Of a stretch of 64,000 bases of DNA, positions 1 through 11,979 are shown one piece after another. The stretch covers positions 930,001 to 994,000 of the forward strand of contig JAJHZJ010000754.1 in assembly GCA_023548195.1 (NCBI GenBank), written 5' to 3'. The notes below the pieces were generated by a model. That model saw only the letters and a program-made list of their open reading frames with translations, did not search any database and was not told where the DNA came from. This stretch comes from Bettongia penicillata ogilbyi. Taxonomy: Eukaryota; Chordata; Mammalia; Diprotodontia; Potoroidae. The number at the start of each line of letters is the position of its first letter. Position 1 is the first letter of the stretch. The position numbers and the translations under genes are program-made.

Positions 1-390
1 AAGTAAGGATGTAGTGAATGACTGCCATTTTCATATCTGATCAGGTTCTAAGCACTCTACAACACCTGCTTCAGCTGCCTTTGTGGTAGTTGGAACAAAT
101 TGTCCTCATCCAACCATTCTGCCAGAAAAAGTCTTCACTTGCCTGGAGTTGACATCCCCCTAACAATGAGTTTGAGGCCTGTCGGTTACCCTCAACTTGG
201 TTTAGTCCATGTGCCAAGAGGGCTTTAGTAGGGTGTGGCTGCTGTGCACGCTACAGCTTCTTGAAGTCACAGGTGGAAGTTGGGTAACGGTGGATACGCA
301 GCCCTGGAAAGGCCTCAGCAAGCCCTCACACTAGAGATGCTAGTCCTCCTGAATACTCCATGCACCTCTTTACTATTCTCGTTTTAGAGA
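1..390. other. Intergenic DNA, nothing recognised
   Basis: No open frame of note, no repeat I recognise and no RNA gene. It is upstream intergenic DNA relative to ATXN2. Confidence 0.5.
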
Positions 391-394
391 TGAA

Positions 395-525
395 CGAAAG
401 GAGACTGAGAGCAGATAGTGACACTTGCTGAGGATTATGTAGGTAGTAATTGACTTACTGCTCATTTGAGCTTGGGTTTTCCTGACTCTAGGTGTAGCAC
501 GTTGTGCTCTATCACCTAGCTGCCT
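395..525 (-). repeat. Old MIR/tRNA-SINE fragment
   Basis: Read on the minus strand it carries the worn remains of the SINE head (CAGGTAGCTAGGTG-like at the right edge, then the tRNA-derived part with a GAGTTCAAAT-like B box degraded to GAGCTTGG). It is heavily diverged and abuts an L1 3' end on the right. Confidence 0.4.
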
Positions 526-542
526 GTCAAAGAAAGGAAAGG

Positions 543-1016
543 GAACCATAAGTACAAAAATATAGCACTTCTTTTTTTGGTGGCAAAGAACCAAAAAATA
601 AGGAGTCCCATCATTTGAGGATTGTTTGAACAAGTTGTGCTATCTGAATGTGATGGAATTCTATTGTGCTATAAGAAAATAATGCTTTCAGAGAAACCTG
701 GAAATTCCTGTATGAACTGATGGTGTGAAGGGAGCAGAACCAGGAGAACATTCGAAATAATGACAGCATTATAAAGACAAACACCTTAGAAAGACTTAAG
801 GACTTTGGATCAAGGACATGAATCCAGAGGACCTGTGAGGAAACATGCTGCCTACCTTCTAAGAACTGATAGATAGGAGAGCCATTTGAGGATATGGACA
901 ATGGAGACGCTGGCTTTGCTTGACTGTCCATATTTGACACAGAGATTTGGTGTTTGTTTTTAAATGAGGTGGAGGGGAAATAAATGCTTATTGGGAAAAA
1001 AATAAAATTTTTAAAA
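543..1016 (+). mobile_element. L1 LINE, 3' terminal fragment
   Basis: The fragment matches the marsupial L1 3' end in order: GTACAAAAATAT, GTGGCAAAGAA, GAACAAGTTGTG, TGTGATGGAATTCTATTGTG, GAGCAGAACCAGGAGAACAT, and a terminal ATTGGGAAAAAAATAAAAT tail. It is 5'-truncated, as expected for target-primed reverse transcription, and contains only the last part of ORF2 and the 3' UTR. No intact frame remains. The same 3' end recurs at about 9,905, 15,350, 40,775, 53,762 and 59,083. Confidence 0.8.
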
Positions 1017-1037
1017 GTGCTTCATATATATATATTT

Positions 1038-1095
1038 TCACCTGATGCTCACAGCAACCTTATGAAATAAATACAGGCATTATCCCCATTTCTTT
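1038..1095 (-). repeat. MIR-type core fragment
   Basis: TGCTCACAGCAACCTTATGA followed by ATTATCCCCATTT is the typical tail/core end of MIR-family SINEs. It is short and diverged. Confidence 0.5.
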
Positions 1096-1258
1096 TTAGT
1101 CATTTTGGTCTGCCTCTGATTTTTTTTGTTGTGGAAACTAGTTAGCAACAGGTCTGTAACTCCATCTTAGAGTTGCATGACACCCAGGGTCACAAAACCA
1201 AAATGTGTCAAAGGCAAAGTCATCTTCACACCAAGGTCAGCCCTCCTTCCACTATTGT

Positions 1259-1495
1259 TGGTCAGTCATTTTCAGTTGTGTCCCACTCTGTGACCCCATT
1301 TGAGGTTTTCTTGGCAAAGGGGCTGGAGTCGTTAGCCATTTCCTTCTCCAGCCTTTCAACTGCACAACTCTTAAGAAAACTGAGGCTGTGAGAGGGGGCT
1401 AAATCATTTGCACGAGATCTCATGACTAGGAAATATCAGGGGCAGAATTTGAACTTGCTTTTCATCCTGAAACATCACTCCAGTCCTGGAATTCA
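1259..1495 (-). repeat. Marsupial tRNA-derived SINE (family A), minus strand
   Basis: On the minus strand the 3' part reads CCAAGAAAACC..CAAATGGGGTCAC..., followed on the + strand by the complement of GGAGAAGGAAATGG, then the CTGAGG core and a worn tRNA-like head. Family A is the commonest SINE in this window. This copy is diverged through the middle (1,370-1,440). Confidence 0.8.
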
Positions 1496-1624
1496 CATAT
1501 TGAGCTTCTCCCAGAGCTTCCACTTAAGGAGAGCGCCCATGTCTCATTCCTCTCCAGGCTGTACTCCTGTCCCGACCTGGTACTTTTATCTCCTTCACCA
1601 GCTTTTCAGCATCCTTTTGTGTGT

Positions 1625-1755
1625 TATCTTTCTCCATTAAAATATAAGGTCCTTGAGAGCAAGGACTCTTCTCTTCTCCCCAGTATTTCTAGTCCCATTG
1701 GTACAGTGCTTGACATACATACATACAGTGCTTAGTAAAGTTGATTGATGTCGCC
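1625..1755 (+). repeat. L2 LINE 3' end
   Basis: It has the characteristic L2 3' terminal string: AAGGTCCTTGAGAGCAAGGA, then a CCCAGTATTTCTAG-like middle, TACAGTGCTTGACATA and a TTGATTGATG end. It is ancient and non-coding. Confidence 0.65.
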
Positions 1756-2329
1756 ACACCACAATGTCTTGTTTCCCACAGTCTCCCAACTATAATGACA
1801 CTTTGTTTATTATCATCTGGCTCTAAGTCATCTGATCTCAGAACCCCTATTTTGAGCCCTCGCAGCTAACAGATATACCAAGGAAGAATTTAGTAAAAGA
1901 CTTAGATTTTACTAGGCAAACCCTCAAGGGCTTCCAGGTGATTTTTATAAAGCATTCATTAAATGTTACTAAGTGCCAGGTAAACAAATACAAATAAGCA
2001 CCCTTCCCTCAAATATCTTACATCCTTATTCTTAAAGATAGTGTGTAAAGGTGGGGCCGATGGGAAGTACTCTGTAGGAGTCTTGCATGGAAACAGTCGT
2101 GTGGTGGACCTTAGAAGGGAACAGATATCTTGAAAGCTCCCTAGTAACAATGCAGTGAGTTGTTTGAGTTCCAGGGGAAGGAAGTCAGAACTCAGGCTAT
2201 CCAAGCATGTTTAGGAAGGTACACAAAGTGGAACAGATTTGGCTGAATCTAGGCCAGGCATGAGGTATTTGCACTAGGAGCGCATTTATCAGGCAAGAAT
2301 GTGGGACAAGGAACCAAAGTAAAATCCCA

Positions 2330-2505
2330 TCTCTTACAAGAAGCCTTCTCCAATCCCTCGTCATTCTAGAGACTTCCCTCTGTTAATTATTTCCTATTTG
2401 TCCTGTCTGTAGCTTGCTTTATATATATTTGTTAGCATGTTGTCTTCCCTTGGAAGCCCCTTGATGACAGGGAGTCTTGCTTCTTTTTGTATCTCCAATC
2501 AATAA
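2330..2505 (+). repeat. L2 LINE 3' end
   Basis: It contains AAGAAGCCTTCTCCAATCCC, a TTGGAAGCCCCTTGATGACA block and AATAAATATTG, in the order seen in L2 3' ends. No coding capacity remains. Confidence 0.6.
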
Positions 2506-2810
2506 ATATTGTCTACTATGTGTCAAGCACTGTACCAAGTTCTGGGGATACCCTCCCAAAAAAACAGTCCCTGCCCTCATGGAATTCACAGTAATGGAGA
2601 TGATCTGTTAGTGAAATATGCAAATAAGCTATATTCAAGATAAAGAGGAAATAATTAGCAGAGAGAAGGCACTGGAATTAAGAGAGTTAGAAGGCAAAGT
2701 AGGAGGTGGGATTTTAGTTGAGACTTAACAGATTCGGGGGAGACCAGGAGCAAGAGATGAAGAAAAAGTGCTCCAGGCTTGGGGGAGACAGCCCCTGAGC
2801 ACACTGTAGG
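2505..2810 (+). repeat. Old interspersed repeat, family not assigned
   Basis: Starts with CTACTATGTGTCAAGCACTG, then CAGTCCCTGCCCTCATGGAA, GAAGGCACTGGAATTAAGAG, GGTGGGATTTTAGTTGAGAC and CTCCAGGCTTGGGGGAGACA. The same ordered string appears at 45,640-46,140, and its downstream part at 47,860-49,010. I recognise it as an old mammalian dispersed repeat but cannot name the family safely. Confidence 0.55.
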
Positions 2811-2980
2811 CAACTTCATAAATGTTCTAACTTAACCATGAGCAAGATTGAAGCGCCATCTCTACAGATCTTTCCACCTCTGGGATTGTACAGTTCTTAA
2901 CTGTCACAGCTCACCACTTTTCTTCCTCAATATAAAAGGCAACTGACAAAAGCTTCTTCCAAGAGGCCCCTGAAAAGTTT

Positions 2981-3224
2981 GTAATTGAGTCGTTTTAGTC
3001 ATGTCCTTTGAGACCCCATTTGGGGTTTTCTTGGCAAAGATACTGGAGCAGTTTGCCATTTCTCCAGTTCATTTTAAAGATGAGGAAACCAAGGTAAACA
3101 GGGCAAGGTGACTTGCCCAGAATCACAGAACTAGGAAGTGTCTAAGGCCAGATTTGAACTCAGGAATATGAGTCTTCCTGACTCCAGGTCTAGCATCCCA
3201 TCTGCTTCACCACCTAGTTGCCCC
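2981..3224 (-). repeat. Marsupial SINE family A, minus strand, near full length
   Basis: From left to right on + it shows the complement of the whole element: the GACTAAAACGACTCAATTAC-type tail, GACCCCATTTGGGGTTTTCT, the CATTTCTCCAGTTCATTTT core, GATTTGAACTCAGGA (B box complement) and CACCACCTAGTTGCCCC, the head. Confidence 0.85.
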
Positions 3225-4565
3225 TAGGTTTTTGGTTTGCCCCATTAGGAGGATGAGAAGCATCCAATAACTTGAGAAACCTGCTGTGGATATCACTTTA
3301 CAACATCTCAATACCACTTATCATTAAGAGACTCTAGCTCTCACTAAAGGAAATGTTGAACAATTTATTTCTGGGCCAGAGGGATAGATGGCATGAAATA
3401 AGCTAGTTTAAGAAAAATAATACTAATAATTGGCAGTTCCAGGAAGGAAATGAAACTAGCTATATGGTCACATTCCTGGAGGTGGGAGGGTGGGGTGGGG
3501 GGAGGGGGGAAGGCAGGGGGAGTTAGTTTTAGGTATTTCAAATTGTGACTTCACAGCCAGATGGTTGGAAAGCATTTTCCACAAATATTCTTTTGCTAAA
3601 GACCTGAACCATGTTCCCAACCATTCTAACAGGCTAACCACAGTAAGTTGAAACTTCAGAGTCTTTAACAGAGTCTGTCTTAACAATAACCAAAAGGCTG
3701 TATGAGAATTTCCAAGGGATACCTCATTTGCCCCTAAAACAAGAAAAGTAATCTTTTGGATTCAAAAGAAAATAATTTATTTCCATCCTGTAGAAAGTTG
3801 GTACCCACTGACTTCAATCCCAACCAGGGCCCCTCTGAAGGATACACATTCTGCAGCCAGATAATCTTCACTTCTCTCCCCCTTCCCTAAATCCCTTCCT
3901 TCTCCACCCCAATTGAGCCCAGCACATTCACCTTTAATTCTATGGTGTGGCTTGGGTCTGCTGCCAGCAATCTCTCCAACTGGACTGTGGAGGGCACTGT
4001 GCTGTAGGCTGGACTCTATAAACATATACACAGTGTACCACAGAGCTCCTGCCAACCCTGCACTTTTCTCCTTGGCTGGGCTCCTGGATTTTCAGGCAAT
4101 CAGTCAGCAATAGTAACTGCAAAAAAGCATTTTGGCTTTTCTTTCTTTCTCTTCTCAATGTCCCTCTTCCGAACTGCTGCTTTGGTCCTATAACAGTTGT
4201 AAACAAGAATGAATCACTGCCTTACTGTAACAAAACAACCCCAAAGATTGATAACATCATCTTCCCCTCCCCCCATCTGTTCTTTCTACAATACCTTCCT
4301 TTTATGGCTCTCAGGAGAAAGCTGTCTTTTGGTCAAATTCTTAAAAACTCATTTTCTTTTCACTTTCTTATAGGACATCCCTTGAGGATTTTTTCTCCAA
4401 TGTGGAAATAGAGGTTACTAATTCTTAAGAGCCCTACTGTTACTGTTCAGTTATTGCTAGACTCATGGAACTGGGACATCCCAGGCCTGACTGTCTTTTG
4501 GTCTCTGTCGTATACTGGGAGAGCTGAGGAACTTGTGTTTTTGCCTGAACCAAATAATAATGGCA
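3225..4565. other. Intergenic DNA, mostly unique
   Basis: Contains a G-rich purine stretch at 3,478-3,522 and several short open frames with no recognisable domain. I see no gene. Confidence 0.4.
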
Positions 4566-4569
4566 ATAC

Positions 4570-4650
4570 TAATAAACTCATATTACATGGTGTGTTAAAG
4601 TTTGCAAAGCACTTTGCAAATTTTATTTGCTTCTTTTATAAAGATATGCC
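4570..4650 (-). repeat. MIR-type tail fragment
   Basis: The string TTAAAGTTTGCAAAGCACTT followed by TGCAAATTTTATTTGC matches the tail part of the MIR-like repeat seen intact at 25,490-25,982. Confidence 0.5.
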
Positions 4651-4675
4651 CCTCAATTTGGTATGAAACACTAGC

Positions 4676-5280
4676 TTATACTACAGGAAAGTAGGGGAGG
4701 AGATAAGTGGGGTGTGGGGGAATGATAGAAGGGAGGGCAAATAGGAGGAGGGGGTAATTAGAAGTAAACACTTTTGGGGAGGGACAAGGTCTAAAGAGAG
4801 AATAGAATAAATGAGGAGGCAGGATAGGATGGAGGGAAATATAGTTAGTCCTTCATAACATGACTATTATGGAAGTCTTTTGCATAACTACACATGTATA
4901 ACCTATATTGAATTACTAGCCTTCTCAGTGGGGATGGGTAGGGTAGGAGGAAGGGAGAGAAGTTGAAACTCACAGTTTTGAAAATGAATGTTAAAAATTG
5001 TTTTTACATGCAACTGGGAAATAAGATATACAGGCAATGGGATAGAGAAATCTATCTTGTGCTGTAAGAAAATAGAGGAGATGGGGATAAGAGAAGGGAG
5101 AGGTGTGATAGAAGGGAGGGTGGATTGGGGGAAGGGGGTAATCAGAATGCACAGTGTCTTGGGGTGGGGGGAGGGGAGAGATGGGGAGAAAATTTGGAAC
5201 TCAAAATCTTGTGGGAAATGAATGTTGAAAACTAAAAAATAGATAAATTTAAAAAATAGATAAAGATGTGCCCCCCCTTA
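4676..5280 (+). mobile_element. L1 3' UTR remnants, module present twice
   Basis: Two related blocks, 4,676-4,840 and 5,062-5,220, share GATAGAAGGGAGGG, GGGGGTAAT(T/C)AGAA and TTGGGG(A/T)GGG. Between them sits a typical L1 3' end (CATAACATGACTATTATGGA, ACCTATATTGAATTACTAGC, GAATGTTAAAAATTG). The second block ends in the common GGAACTCAAAATCTTGTG and GAATGTTGAAAACTA tail. This looks like two L1 3' tails in series, or an internally duplicated 3' UTR. Confidence 0.6.
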
Positions 5281-6355
5281 AATGTAGCAAGACTGAAGGT
5301 TAGAAGGGGGGAAAATAAAAACATTGTAATGTAAAAAGTGAAGCACCTTCAGATTGAAAGGAAAAAACCCCTGAACCTTAAAAAGAGTCTGAGGCTTGAG
5401 TAGTTGAGCTGCAAATAAATAGGCCAGCGGAGACAATGACTCCAGTCCTAAGCACCGACAGCTTTTTTATCCCCAGCTCCTCTTCTGCCAGAGACCCCCA
5501 AGAGAAATAAGGAATTGTAACCAGCTGATTACCGTAAGTAAAAGAAGAGTCTCTCCCTGGGGAAATTTGCTCAGAACCAGGAAGAGTTGTTGAACAGGAG
5601 AGACAAGATCTCTCCTGCTCCTTCCTTGGAGGTGACTAACCTCAGAATGAAGAGTCAGAAAGAAAAAAATTTTTGCCAATTCTCAGGCTAGGGGGACTTG
5701 TTCTTGTGGGAACTAGTACTATAAGCATACTGTAATGTTTAGCTGAAAAGAACATTAAAATGCCTGGCTAAGTCATAGGCTGGGGGTGGTGGTGAAGACT
5801 TCAACTAGCCATTGAATACCCCACCCTATGAAGGGCCTGAGTTTCTGTGCTGAGCAATCTGCCTGACCCTGCTTAGCAGCAGATTAACCTTGGAGGAACC
5901 AATCCAGCCCAAAAGGGCAATTACTCATTGATGCTCCACCCCACAGTGAACTTCTTGGGGATTATCTGGAGACAGGTTTTCAAGGGCCCTTCTGCTCTAG
6001 AGATGGGAGTTGCTTTACCCATGTATATTCGCAATATGTTGTGCCTCAATACCGTTGTATTTAAATTCAGGCCCATTCTTCCATTCTCAGCTGTGTATGT
6101 TAGTGGCAAAGTGTACAGCTTATGCTGGTTGAGTAAATTCCTTTTCTAACTAATTGAGTCTGCTAGAAGCATACCATTGGGGTCTCAAGCTTCAGGTAGA
6201 TAGCCCACTACCCTAGCTAAGAGTAGCTACAGCCTTCTAGGAACCCAATCTGCTAGGGTAGATTGGGGGAGTAAACGTTCAGTAGGTGCTGCACTAGATT
6301 TATGCCTAGGGTAAAGATTCACCTATAGGAAAGTTAGAATCTGTTCAACACCTAG
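5281..6355. other. Intergenic DNA, nothing recognised
   Basis: No coding or repeat signal I can support. The short open frames at 5,467-5,679 and 5,921-6,149 have no domain and no start context worth noting. Confidence 0.4.
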
Positions 6356-6359
6356 CTGC

Positions 6360-6725
6360 TTCTGCACTTAAGTAGCATTTTAAGGTTTGCAAAATGCTTT
6401 ACAAATAATTCATTTTATCATCACAACAACCTTGGGAGTTAAGTACTCCTCTGTTATTATCATTATAATATCATATAATATGTAGCAATATACAAAATAT
6501 ATAATAGCAATAACATATAACATGTAATATCTATAATATATAATATGTTGCTAACATAGTGTTGCTATTATTATATCATTGCTACTTTATAGATGAAGAA
6601 AATTAATCAGTCTGGGTTAAATGACTTGACTTGGTCAGTGTCACAACTAAGAAGTGTCTGAGTCAAGATTTGAACTCATTTTCCTGATTCAAGGTCCCAC
6701 ACTCTATCCACTGTTCTTGCTGCTT
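6360..6725 (-). repeat. MIR-type SINE split by an AT-rich simple repeat
   Basis: The left part (TTTAAGGTTTGCAAAATGCT, CATCACAACAACCTTGGGAG) and right part (TAGATGAAGAAAATTAATC, GTGTCTGAGTCAAGATTTGA, CACACTCTATCCACTG) are consecutive segments of the same SINE. They are separated by a TAATA/TATA-rich low-complexity stretch at 6,455-6,575. Confidence 0.6.
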
Positions 6726-6727
6726 CA

Positions 6728-6855
6728 AACTAGCTGTCTGATCCTAGGCAAGTTACATTGCCTCAATTTCTTCATCTGTAAAATGGGAATAATAAGAATA
6801 GGTTCTTGTGAAAATCAGAAGAGAGAATATGTATAAATACAGCACTTTGCAGTTG
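6728..6855 (+). repeat. MIR fragment, plus strand
   Basis: GATCCTAGGCAAGTTACATT, CCTCAATTTCTTCATCTGTA and AAATGGGAATAATAA are the MIR core in sense orientation. Confidence 0.65.
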
Positions 6856-6859
6856 TTAT

Positions 6860-9046
6860 TACCTGGCTAGTCTTCATAACTATGGTAAAATTACAGGGCT
6901 TCATAAAACCCAAATTAAGAAGCTCAATTTGAGGTCGTTTCTTTGAAAACATTTTATTTCTTTTAGTCAGCCAACATCCTCCTCACTCTCCCATACCAAC
7001 ATTCCCAACCTCTCACTGAAAACTCAAGAAAAACAAAACCCATTATACACATGTATAGTCAATCAAAACAAATGTTCAACCTAAAAATGTTTGTCTCATT
7101 TTGCATTCTGGGACTTTCATCTCTTTCAGGAGGTGGGTACCATATTTCCTTATTAGTCCTCTGGAATCTTTGTTGGTCATTAGGCTGATAAGTGTTCAGC
7201 ATGTTGTTCATAAAATCAAACCCCAAAATCTGTTTTAGAAAGAAATTGATTAATTAATTTAGTAGAGGAGAGCAAGTCAGAAAGGAGGTATGGTTCCCTC
7301 TCATTCAGGCTCTGCAAGGTTTACATTATATACAATAGGATTTAGACAAGGGAACCAGCACATGAACAGCAATTTTGCCAAGAGGGCAACTTGAAATCAA
7401 TGTAGCTTGAGATGAACAATCAATAAAATTTGAGCAAAATAAAAACACGGGAGGCACCCAAAATACAAGTTTGGGTGGACTTGTTTTGGGTAGAGGTTCA
7501 GGGCCTAGGGGCACCCTTGTAGCCATTTCTTGCGTTGCTGGAGTGTTACTGATGTCAGGACAACATTCTGGATTCAATCTCTAGTTGGAATTAAACAACA
7601 TAGTAAGTTTTCTAAACAATATAATAAGTGATAAGTAATAATTTTCAATTTCCCTCTCTTAGGCTTAGTAAAGCCCAACGTTCTCATACTACCAGAAGCA
7701 TAATTACTGAAGAAGAAAGCTGGGTTATGATTTCAAAGGAGTTCATTAAAATTACCTGACTCAATATCTTTCTTCTCACTGCCTACCTCATCTAGCGCTT
7801 AATAGAATTCCTCTAAGGGGTAAGGACCAGATTGGTGACAAACTTTTGCCAATGTCTCATGGAAGGATAAATTTGAGTAAGTCAGGGAGCTAAACCTTAC
7901 ATTAGGAAGTGCACTGTGGCCATAAATATCAGAAAAAAATCATAATCCTGTACTTCCTTCAGTGTCATAAAAGTTGAACAAATTTAGTTAATCAGAGTCA
8001 TAATTTCATATTTCCCTTAAGGAGACAAACTGTTAACCAGTCTATAGGTAAACTGAGATTACAGATTAAGCTACATTTAGAGGGTTCACAATGGATTAAG
8101 AAGGGAGATTTACACACCACTAGGGTAGCTGACAAATAATGAAATCACTTCAGGAAGCTCAAAATTCCCTTTGTTGGACAGGTAATGTTTTTATGTTAGA
8201 AACAGGTAAATTATTACTCCATAAATCAAGTGTTGGTAAAATGAAGCCAAGTTTTCAGTTAACCAAAAGTTGCCCTGATGCCCAAACAATAAATAAATGG
8301 GATATGGACATGCCCCTCTTGCTGGGAAACACAGACACTATGAAACAAAAAAACAAAATAATATAATAGTAATCATCACTATTAAATAACATCATCTCCC
8401 TGTAACCCACTCCCAGTGTCCATTAAACGAGACACTACATTTGAGTCTCACCTGCCACGTATCTCATCCCTGGAAGTATCTTCCCTTGGAAATTCTGGAA
8501 TAGGCTTCATTCTCAGGGCAGCTTTCAGGGAGGGTTGGGGAGGGTCCTCCTAGAAATCCACTGGTCTGCCTCCAGTTTGCAAGGAGAGATTCCCTATTTA
8601 ATGTTGCTAAAATCTATGAGTAATAAGACAATATACAATTTAGTATTATGTCTTAAATTTGGTTTTCCAGTAAATAGTTCATGCAGTGAAAGTCAGTTCA
8701 AACTTTCTCAAGCTGATCCTGTTGTAAGAACATCAAGTTAGGAACTTATAATAATACACATGAAAGTTCAGAGAATTTAAATTTTTACGTAGCACTGGTT
8801 CTTTCTATCTTTACCTTATACCTATTGTAGACAATGCTATAAACAGGCTGAAGAATTTTAAGGATCTTTGAGAGCCTGATTTGTAAAATGAGCCCTTCTT
8901 AAAATTAACATAATTTTAAGATTTCTTTAGAGTATGTCATGCAATTTTACACGTAAAACCCTTAATCTAGTTATTATTAAAACATACCCAAAACCAGTAT
9001 AGTCCATGAGAAACATTTGAAAGTCAATTTGCATAGATATAGGTGT

Positions 9047-9048
<2 letters not shown>
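6860..9048. other. Intergenic DNA, mainly unique
   Basis: About 2.2 kb without a recognised repeat or gene. Small open frames (7,326-7,577 minus; 8,139-8,366 and 8,535-8,741 plus) carry no domain. Confidence 0.4.

Positions 9049-9077
<29 letters not shown>
9049..9077. repeat. (GT)n microsatellite
   Basis: An uninterrupted run of about fourteen GT units. Confidence 0.95.
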
Positions 9078-9081
<4 letters not shown>

Positions 9082-9904
9082 ACTGGTTAGGGGGGAAAAA
9101 TTTAATATTGTTTTCTCAAAGTTTACTTCATTAAAATTTAAAAACTTTTACATCTTTATTCTATTTCCCTCTTTTGAGAATACATATTATCTTCACATCA
9201 TCCTAAAAGAATGAGGTACCTTAAGAAACTAATCTTATACATGAATATGTATCTATTAGCAAGGGGATGGCAAGTCTAAGAACTCATTTTTACCTAAGTG
9301 CTTAAGATACGGAGTTGACCATAAATTCAGATTAAAAACAGTAAACTTTTTCATACTTTCATCTCATTATGGTAACTAAAAGAGTATTCATCTATTAATT
9401 AATTTAGGATTGCAGCCACAAAAATTTCTACAATTCATTTTCCCTGATTATAGAAATTTGCTCTAAAGGGAAAATGGAGAGACATAGTCAATATCAAGAC
9501 TTTTTCTTCAAGGGCACTGACATAAGCATAATAGGGGAAAATCTCCCTTAGCTCTCTTTGATACCAAGTAATAGACCTAGTTTACAGCCAGTCATATGGC
9601 AAAGTTCCACACCATTCACAGGGTATCATAGCCAGGTTTAGAATTAACGAGTTCAGAAAATGTCTAGTTCAGAAAGGAAATAGCACAATGGGAAAACTGA
9701 ATCAAGAGGATTTTATCTTTGCCTACACAAGATTGTCCTCTCAACTTTCTCAGGTACAGACATAAACTTCAACAGTTTTCAGACTGTAATTCCTTTGGGA
9801 AGCACATGGCATTCCCTTTGAATGGTGAAATATTGGCTTACTGATAGTGCAGATATTCATACCCTGAAATCAAAACTCAGAACATTATCAAATTACATTC
9901 CCAA
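9078..9904. other. Intergenic DNA, nothing recognised
   Basis: AT-rich sequence with no supported feature. Confidence 0.4.
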
Positions 9905-10680
9905 GAGATTTCACCTCCAACTGATCCAAGCATTCTAGAGAATAATTTGGAACTTTGCTTAAAGGGCTATAAAACTATGCATTACCTTTGATGCAGCAAT
10001 GTGGCTGCTAAGTCTATATCCCAAAGAGATCATAAAAAAGGGAAAAGGACTCACATGTACAAAAATATTTATAGCAACTCTTTTTGTGGTGGCAAAGAAT
10101 TGAAATTTGAGGGGATGCCCACCAATTGGAGAATGGCTGAACAAGTTGTGGTACATGAAAGTAATGGAATACTATTGTACTATAAGAAATGATGAGCAAG
10201 TGGAGTTTAGAAAAACCTAGAATTACATGAACTGATGCTGGGTGAAGTGAGCAGAACCAGGGGAACGTTGAACACAACAACAGCCACATTGTGCAGATGA
10301 TTAGCTATGATAGACTTAGCTCTTCTCAGCAAATAAATGATCTAAGACAATTCCAAAAGATTCACTGTCCACGTCCAGAGAAAGAATTATGGAGTATGAA
10401 TGCAGATTGAAGCATACACACTATTTTCTTTAGTTGTTTTTTTGTTCTTGTGGTTGTCAAGTTCTTGTGAATCTTTTGTTCTGATTCCTCTTTCACAACA
10501 TGACTAATGTGGAAATATGTTTAATATGATTGTACATATATAGCCTATATCAGATTGCCATCTTGGGGAAGGGAGAAAGAAAGAAGGGAGGGAGAAAAAA
10601 ATTTGGAACTCAAAATCTTATAAAAGTGAATGTTGAAAACTATCTTTACATGTAATTGGAAAAAATAAAATGCTATTAAG
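9905..10680 (+). mobile_element. L1 LINE 3' end, plus strand
   Basis: A long L1 3' fragment with all landmarks in order: CCCAAAGAGATCATAAAAAA, GGAAAAGGACTCACATGTAC, AAAAATATTTATAGCAACTC, TTTTTGTGGTGGCAAAGAAT, GGGGATGCCCACCAATTGGA, GGAATACTATTGTACTATAA, GAGCAGAACCAGGGGAACGT, CAACATGACTAATGTGGAAA, GGAACTCAAAATCTTATAAA and AATTGGAAAAAATAAAATGC at the end. It covers the extreme C-terminal coding part, now broken, and the 3' UTR. The short open frames over it on both strands are not genes. Confidence 0.9.
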
Positions 10681-11140
10681 TGGGAGGGAGAGAAGAGATT
10701 TCACCACAAATAGCAACATTTCACTAATCACAGCTTAAGGCTATGTTATTATTTTTCTCATGTTGTTGCAATAATAGTTAAGAATAAGCACATATAAAGC
10801 TTTATATTATTCATCCTTTCTAATTTAAGTTCATCCTGGAACAGAGATCAATCATTAAAAATTAAGAATAGTGACATTCTGGCATTGCACATATACCATG
10901 AATATGTTAGTTCATTAAAAAAAAAAAAAACAGAAAAAAACTGGCTATCATAAGACTCCAGACTAACAGATATCCATATTGCTTATAAACCCCTAATGCA
11001 AAATAAAATCTTTAAAACTAAGGTTTTATGTTGCCAATTAGCCTCAAAGATGTAACTTTAATACATACTATTAGCAAGTACAATTTTACAATTTACCTGG
11101 GTGATGGTCAAATAATTTATCCGATAGTAGGTTTAAGGTT
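10681..11140. other. Intergenic DNA with an A-run
   Basis: AT-rich, with a poly-A run at about 10,917-10,930. No feature recognised. Confidence 0.4.
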
Positions 11141-11222
11141 TTGGGACAGGATAGTCAAGTGCAAGTCATGTCATCATTTCTCTGATGGCATGGTCTTCTT
11201 TGGCAATGAAGGATGAACACAA
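11140..11222 (+). repeat. SINE family B, 3' fragment
   Basis: GTCAAGTGCAAGTCATGTCA, a TGATGGCATGGTCTTCTTTG block and GGCAATGAAGGATGAACACA match the RTE-like tail of the complete family-B copy at 26,167-26,421. Confidence 0.7.
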
Positions 11223-11541
11223 TCAGATAAAACTCATACTTTATTATAAGCAAACTTGTAAGTCCTCCCATGTGGTCTTAGTTTTTCATCAAAGAACTTC
11301 ATTATTTTAGTAGCTTCTCTCATGGAATTGATAATATCTTAACACTGTACCCATATAGAAAGTCCTAAGGAAACATTCAAGTTTTACATCAGCTTTAGAG
11401 ACCAAATATAACATTTAAATAGGAAGGATAGTCAAGACAATACAATTGTTACAAATGACAGATTGACAATCATCAGATAAACAAAGTAACATGCTTATTT
11501 GCCTTCAGAAAATAAGGTAAAGGGTCATTAGGATCAGGTGT

Positions 11542-11979
11542 TGCCAAGGCAATATTCACAGCTCTGATGGTGACTATGCCAGCATAGTTCTCAATCACAA
11601 AATATAAAAGACTCTCCATGCAGACGGCAGAAGAAAAACAGTTACTTAAATACCAGAAAGCTAGATCCTAGAACCAGAAAGCCAGATCCATCATGGTGAC
11701 CAAGAAGTTAATAAACATGATCACAGCAGGGGCCAAAATCATTCTCAAACCTCCCCTCCCTCATCCAGGGCCTTCACCATCAACTGTCACAATCTGTCAG
11801 TTGGCCTATGTTCTTTCCCCTCTGACCTGACCCCACTCACTCACTTCCTCCCAGTTCCATTCCACCCTTCCTGTTCTGCCTCTTCAGTAAGCTCCTCCTA
11901 CCACATGTGACCTAGGCTTTCAGACCATGTGGGCCTATTAATTAATGAGAAAGATCTTTCCATTTAAGTTACTATTACA
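11542..11979 (-). mobile_element. ERV 3' LTR (minus strand element)
   Basis: A 438-bp block repeated in the same orientation at 14,222-14,728. Read on the minus strand it opens TGTAATAGTAACTTAAATGG and closes ...TTGCCTTGGCA, so it has the TG...CA termini of a retroviral LTR. Mismatches and small indels between the two LTRs are scattered, by eye about one base in ten, so the insertion is not recent. Just to its right, at 12,043-12,062, the minus strand has a purine run (GAGGGGGAATGATGGGGGGC) that could be the polypurine tract, though it is not directly adjacent to the LTR edge as I set it. Confidence 0.8.
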
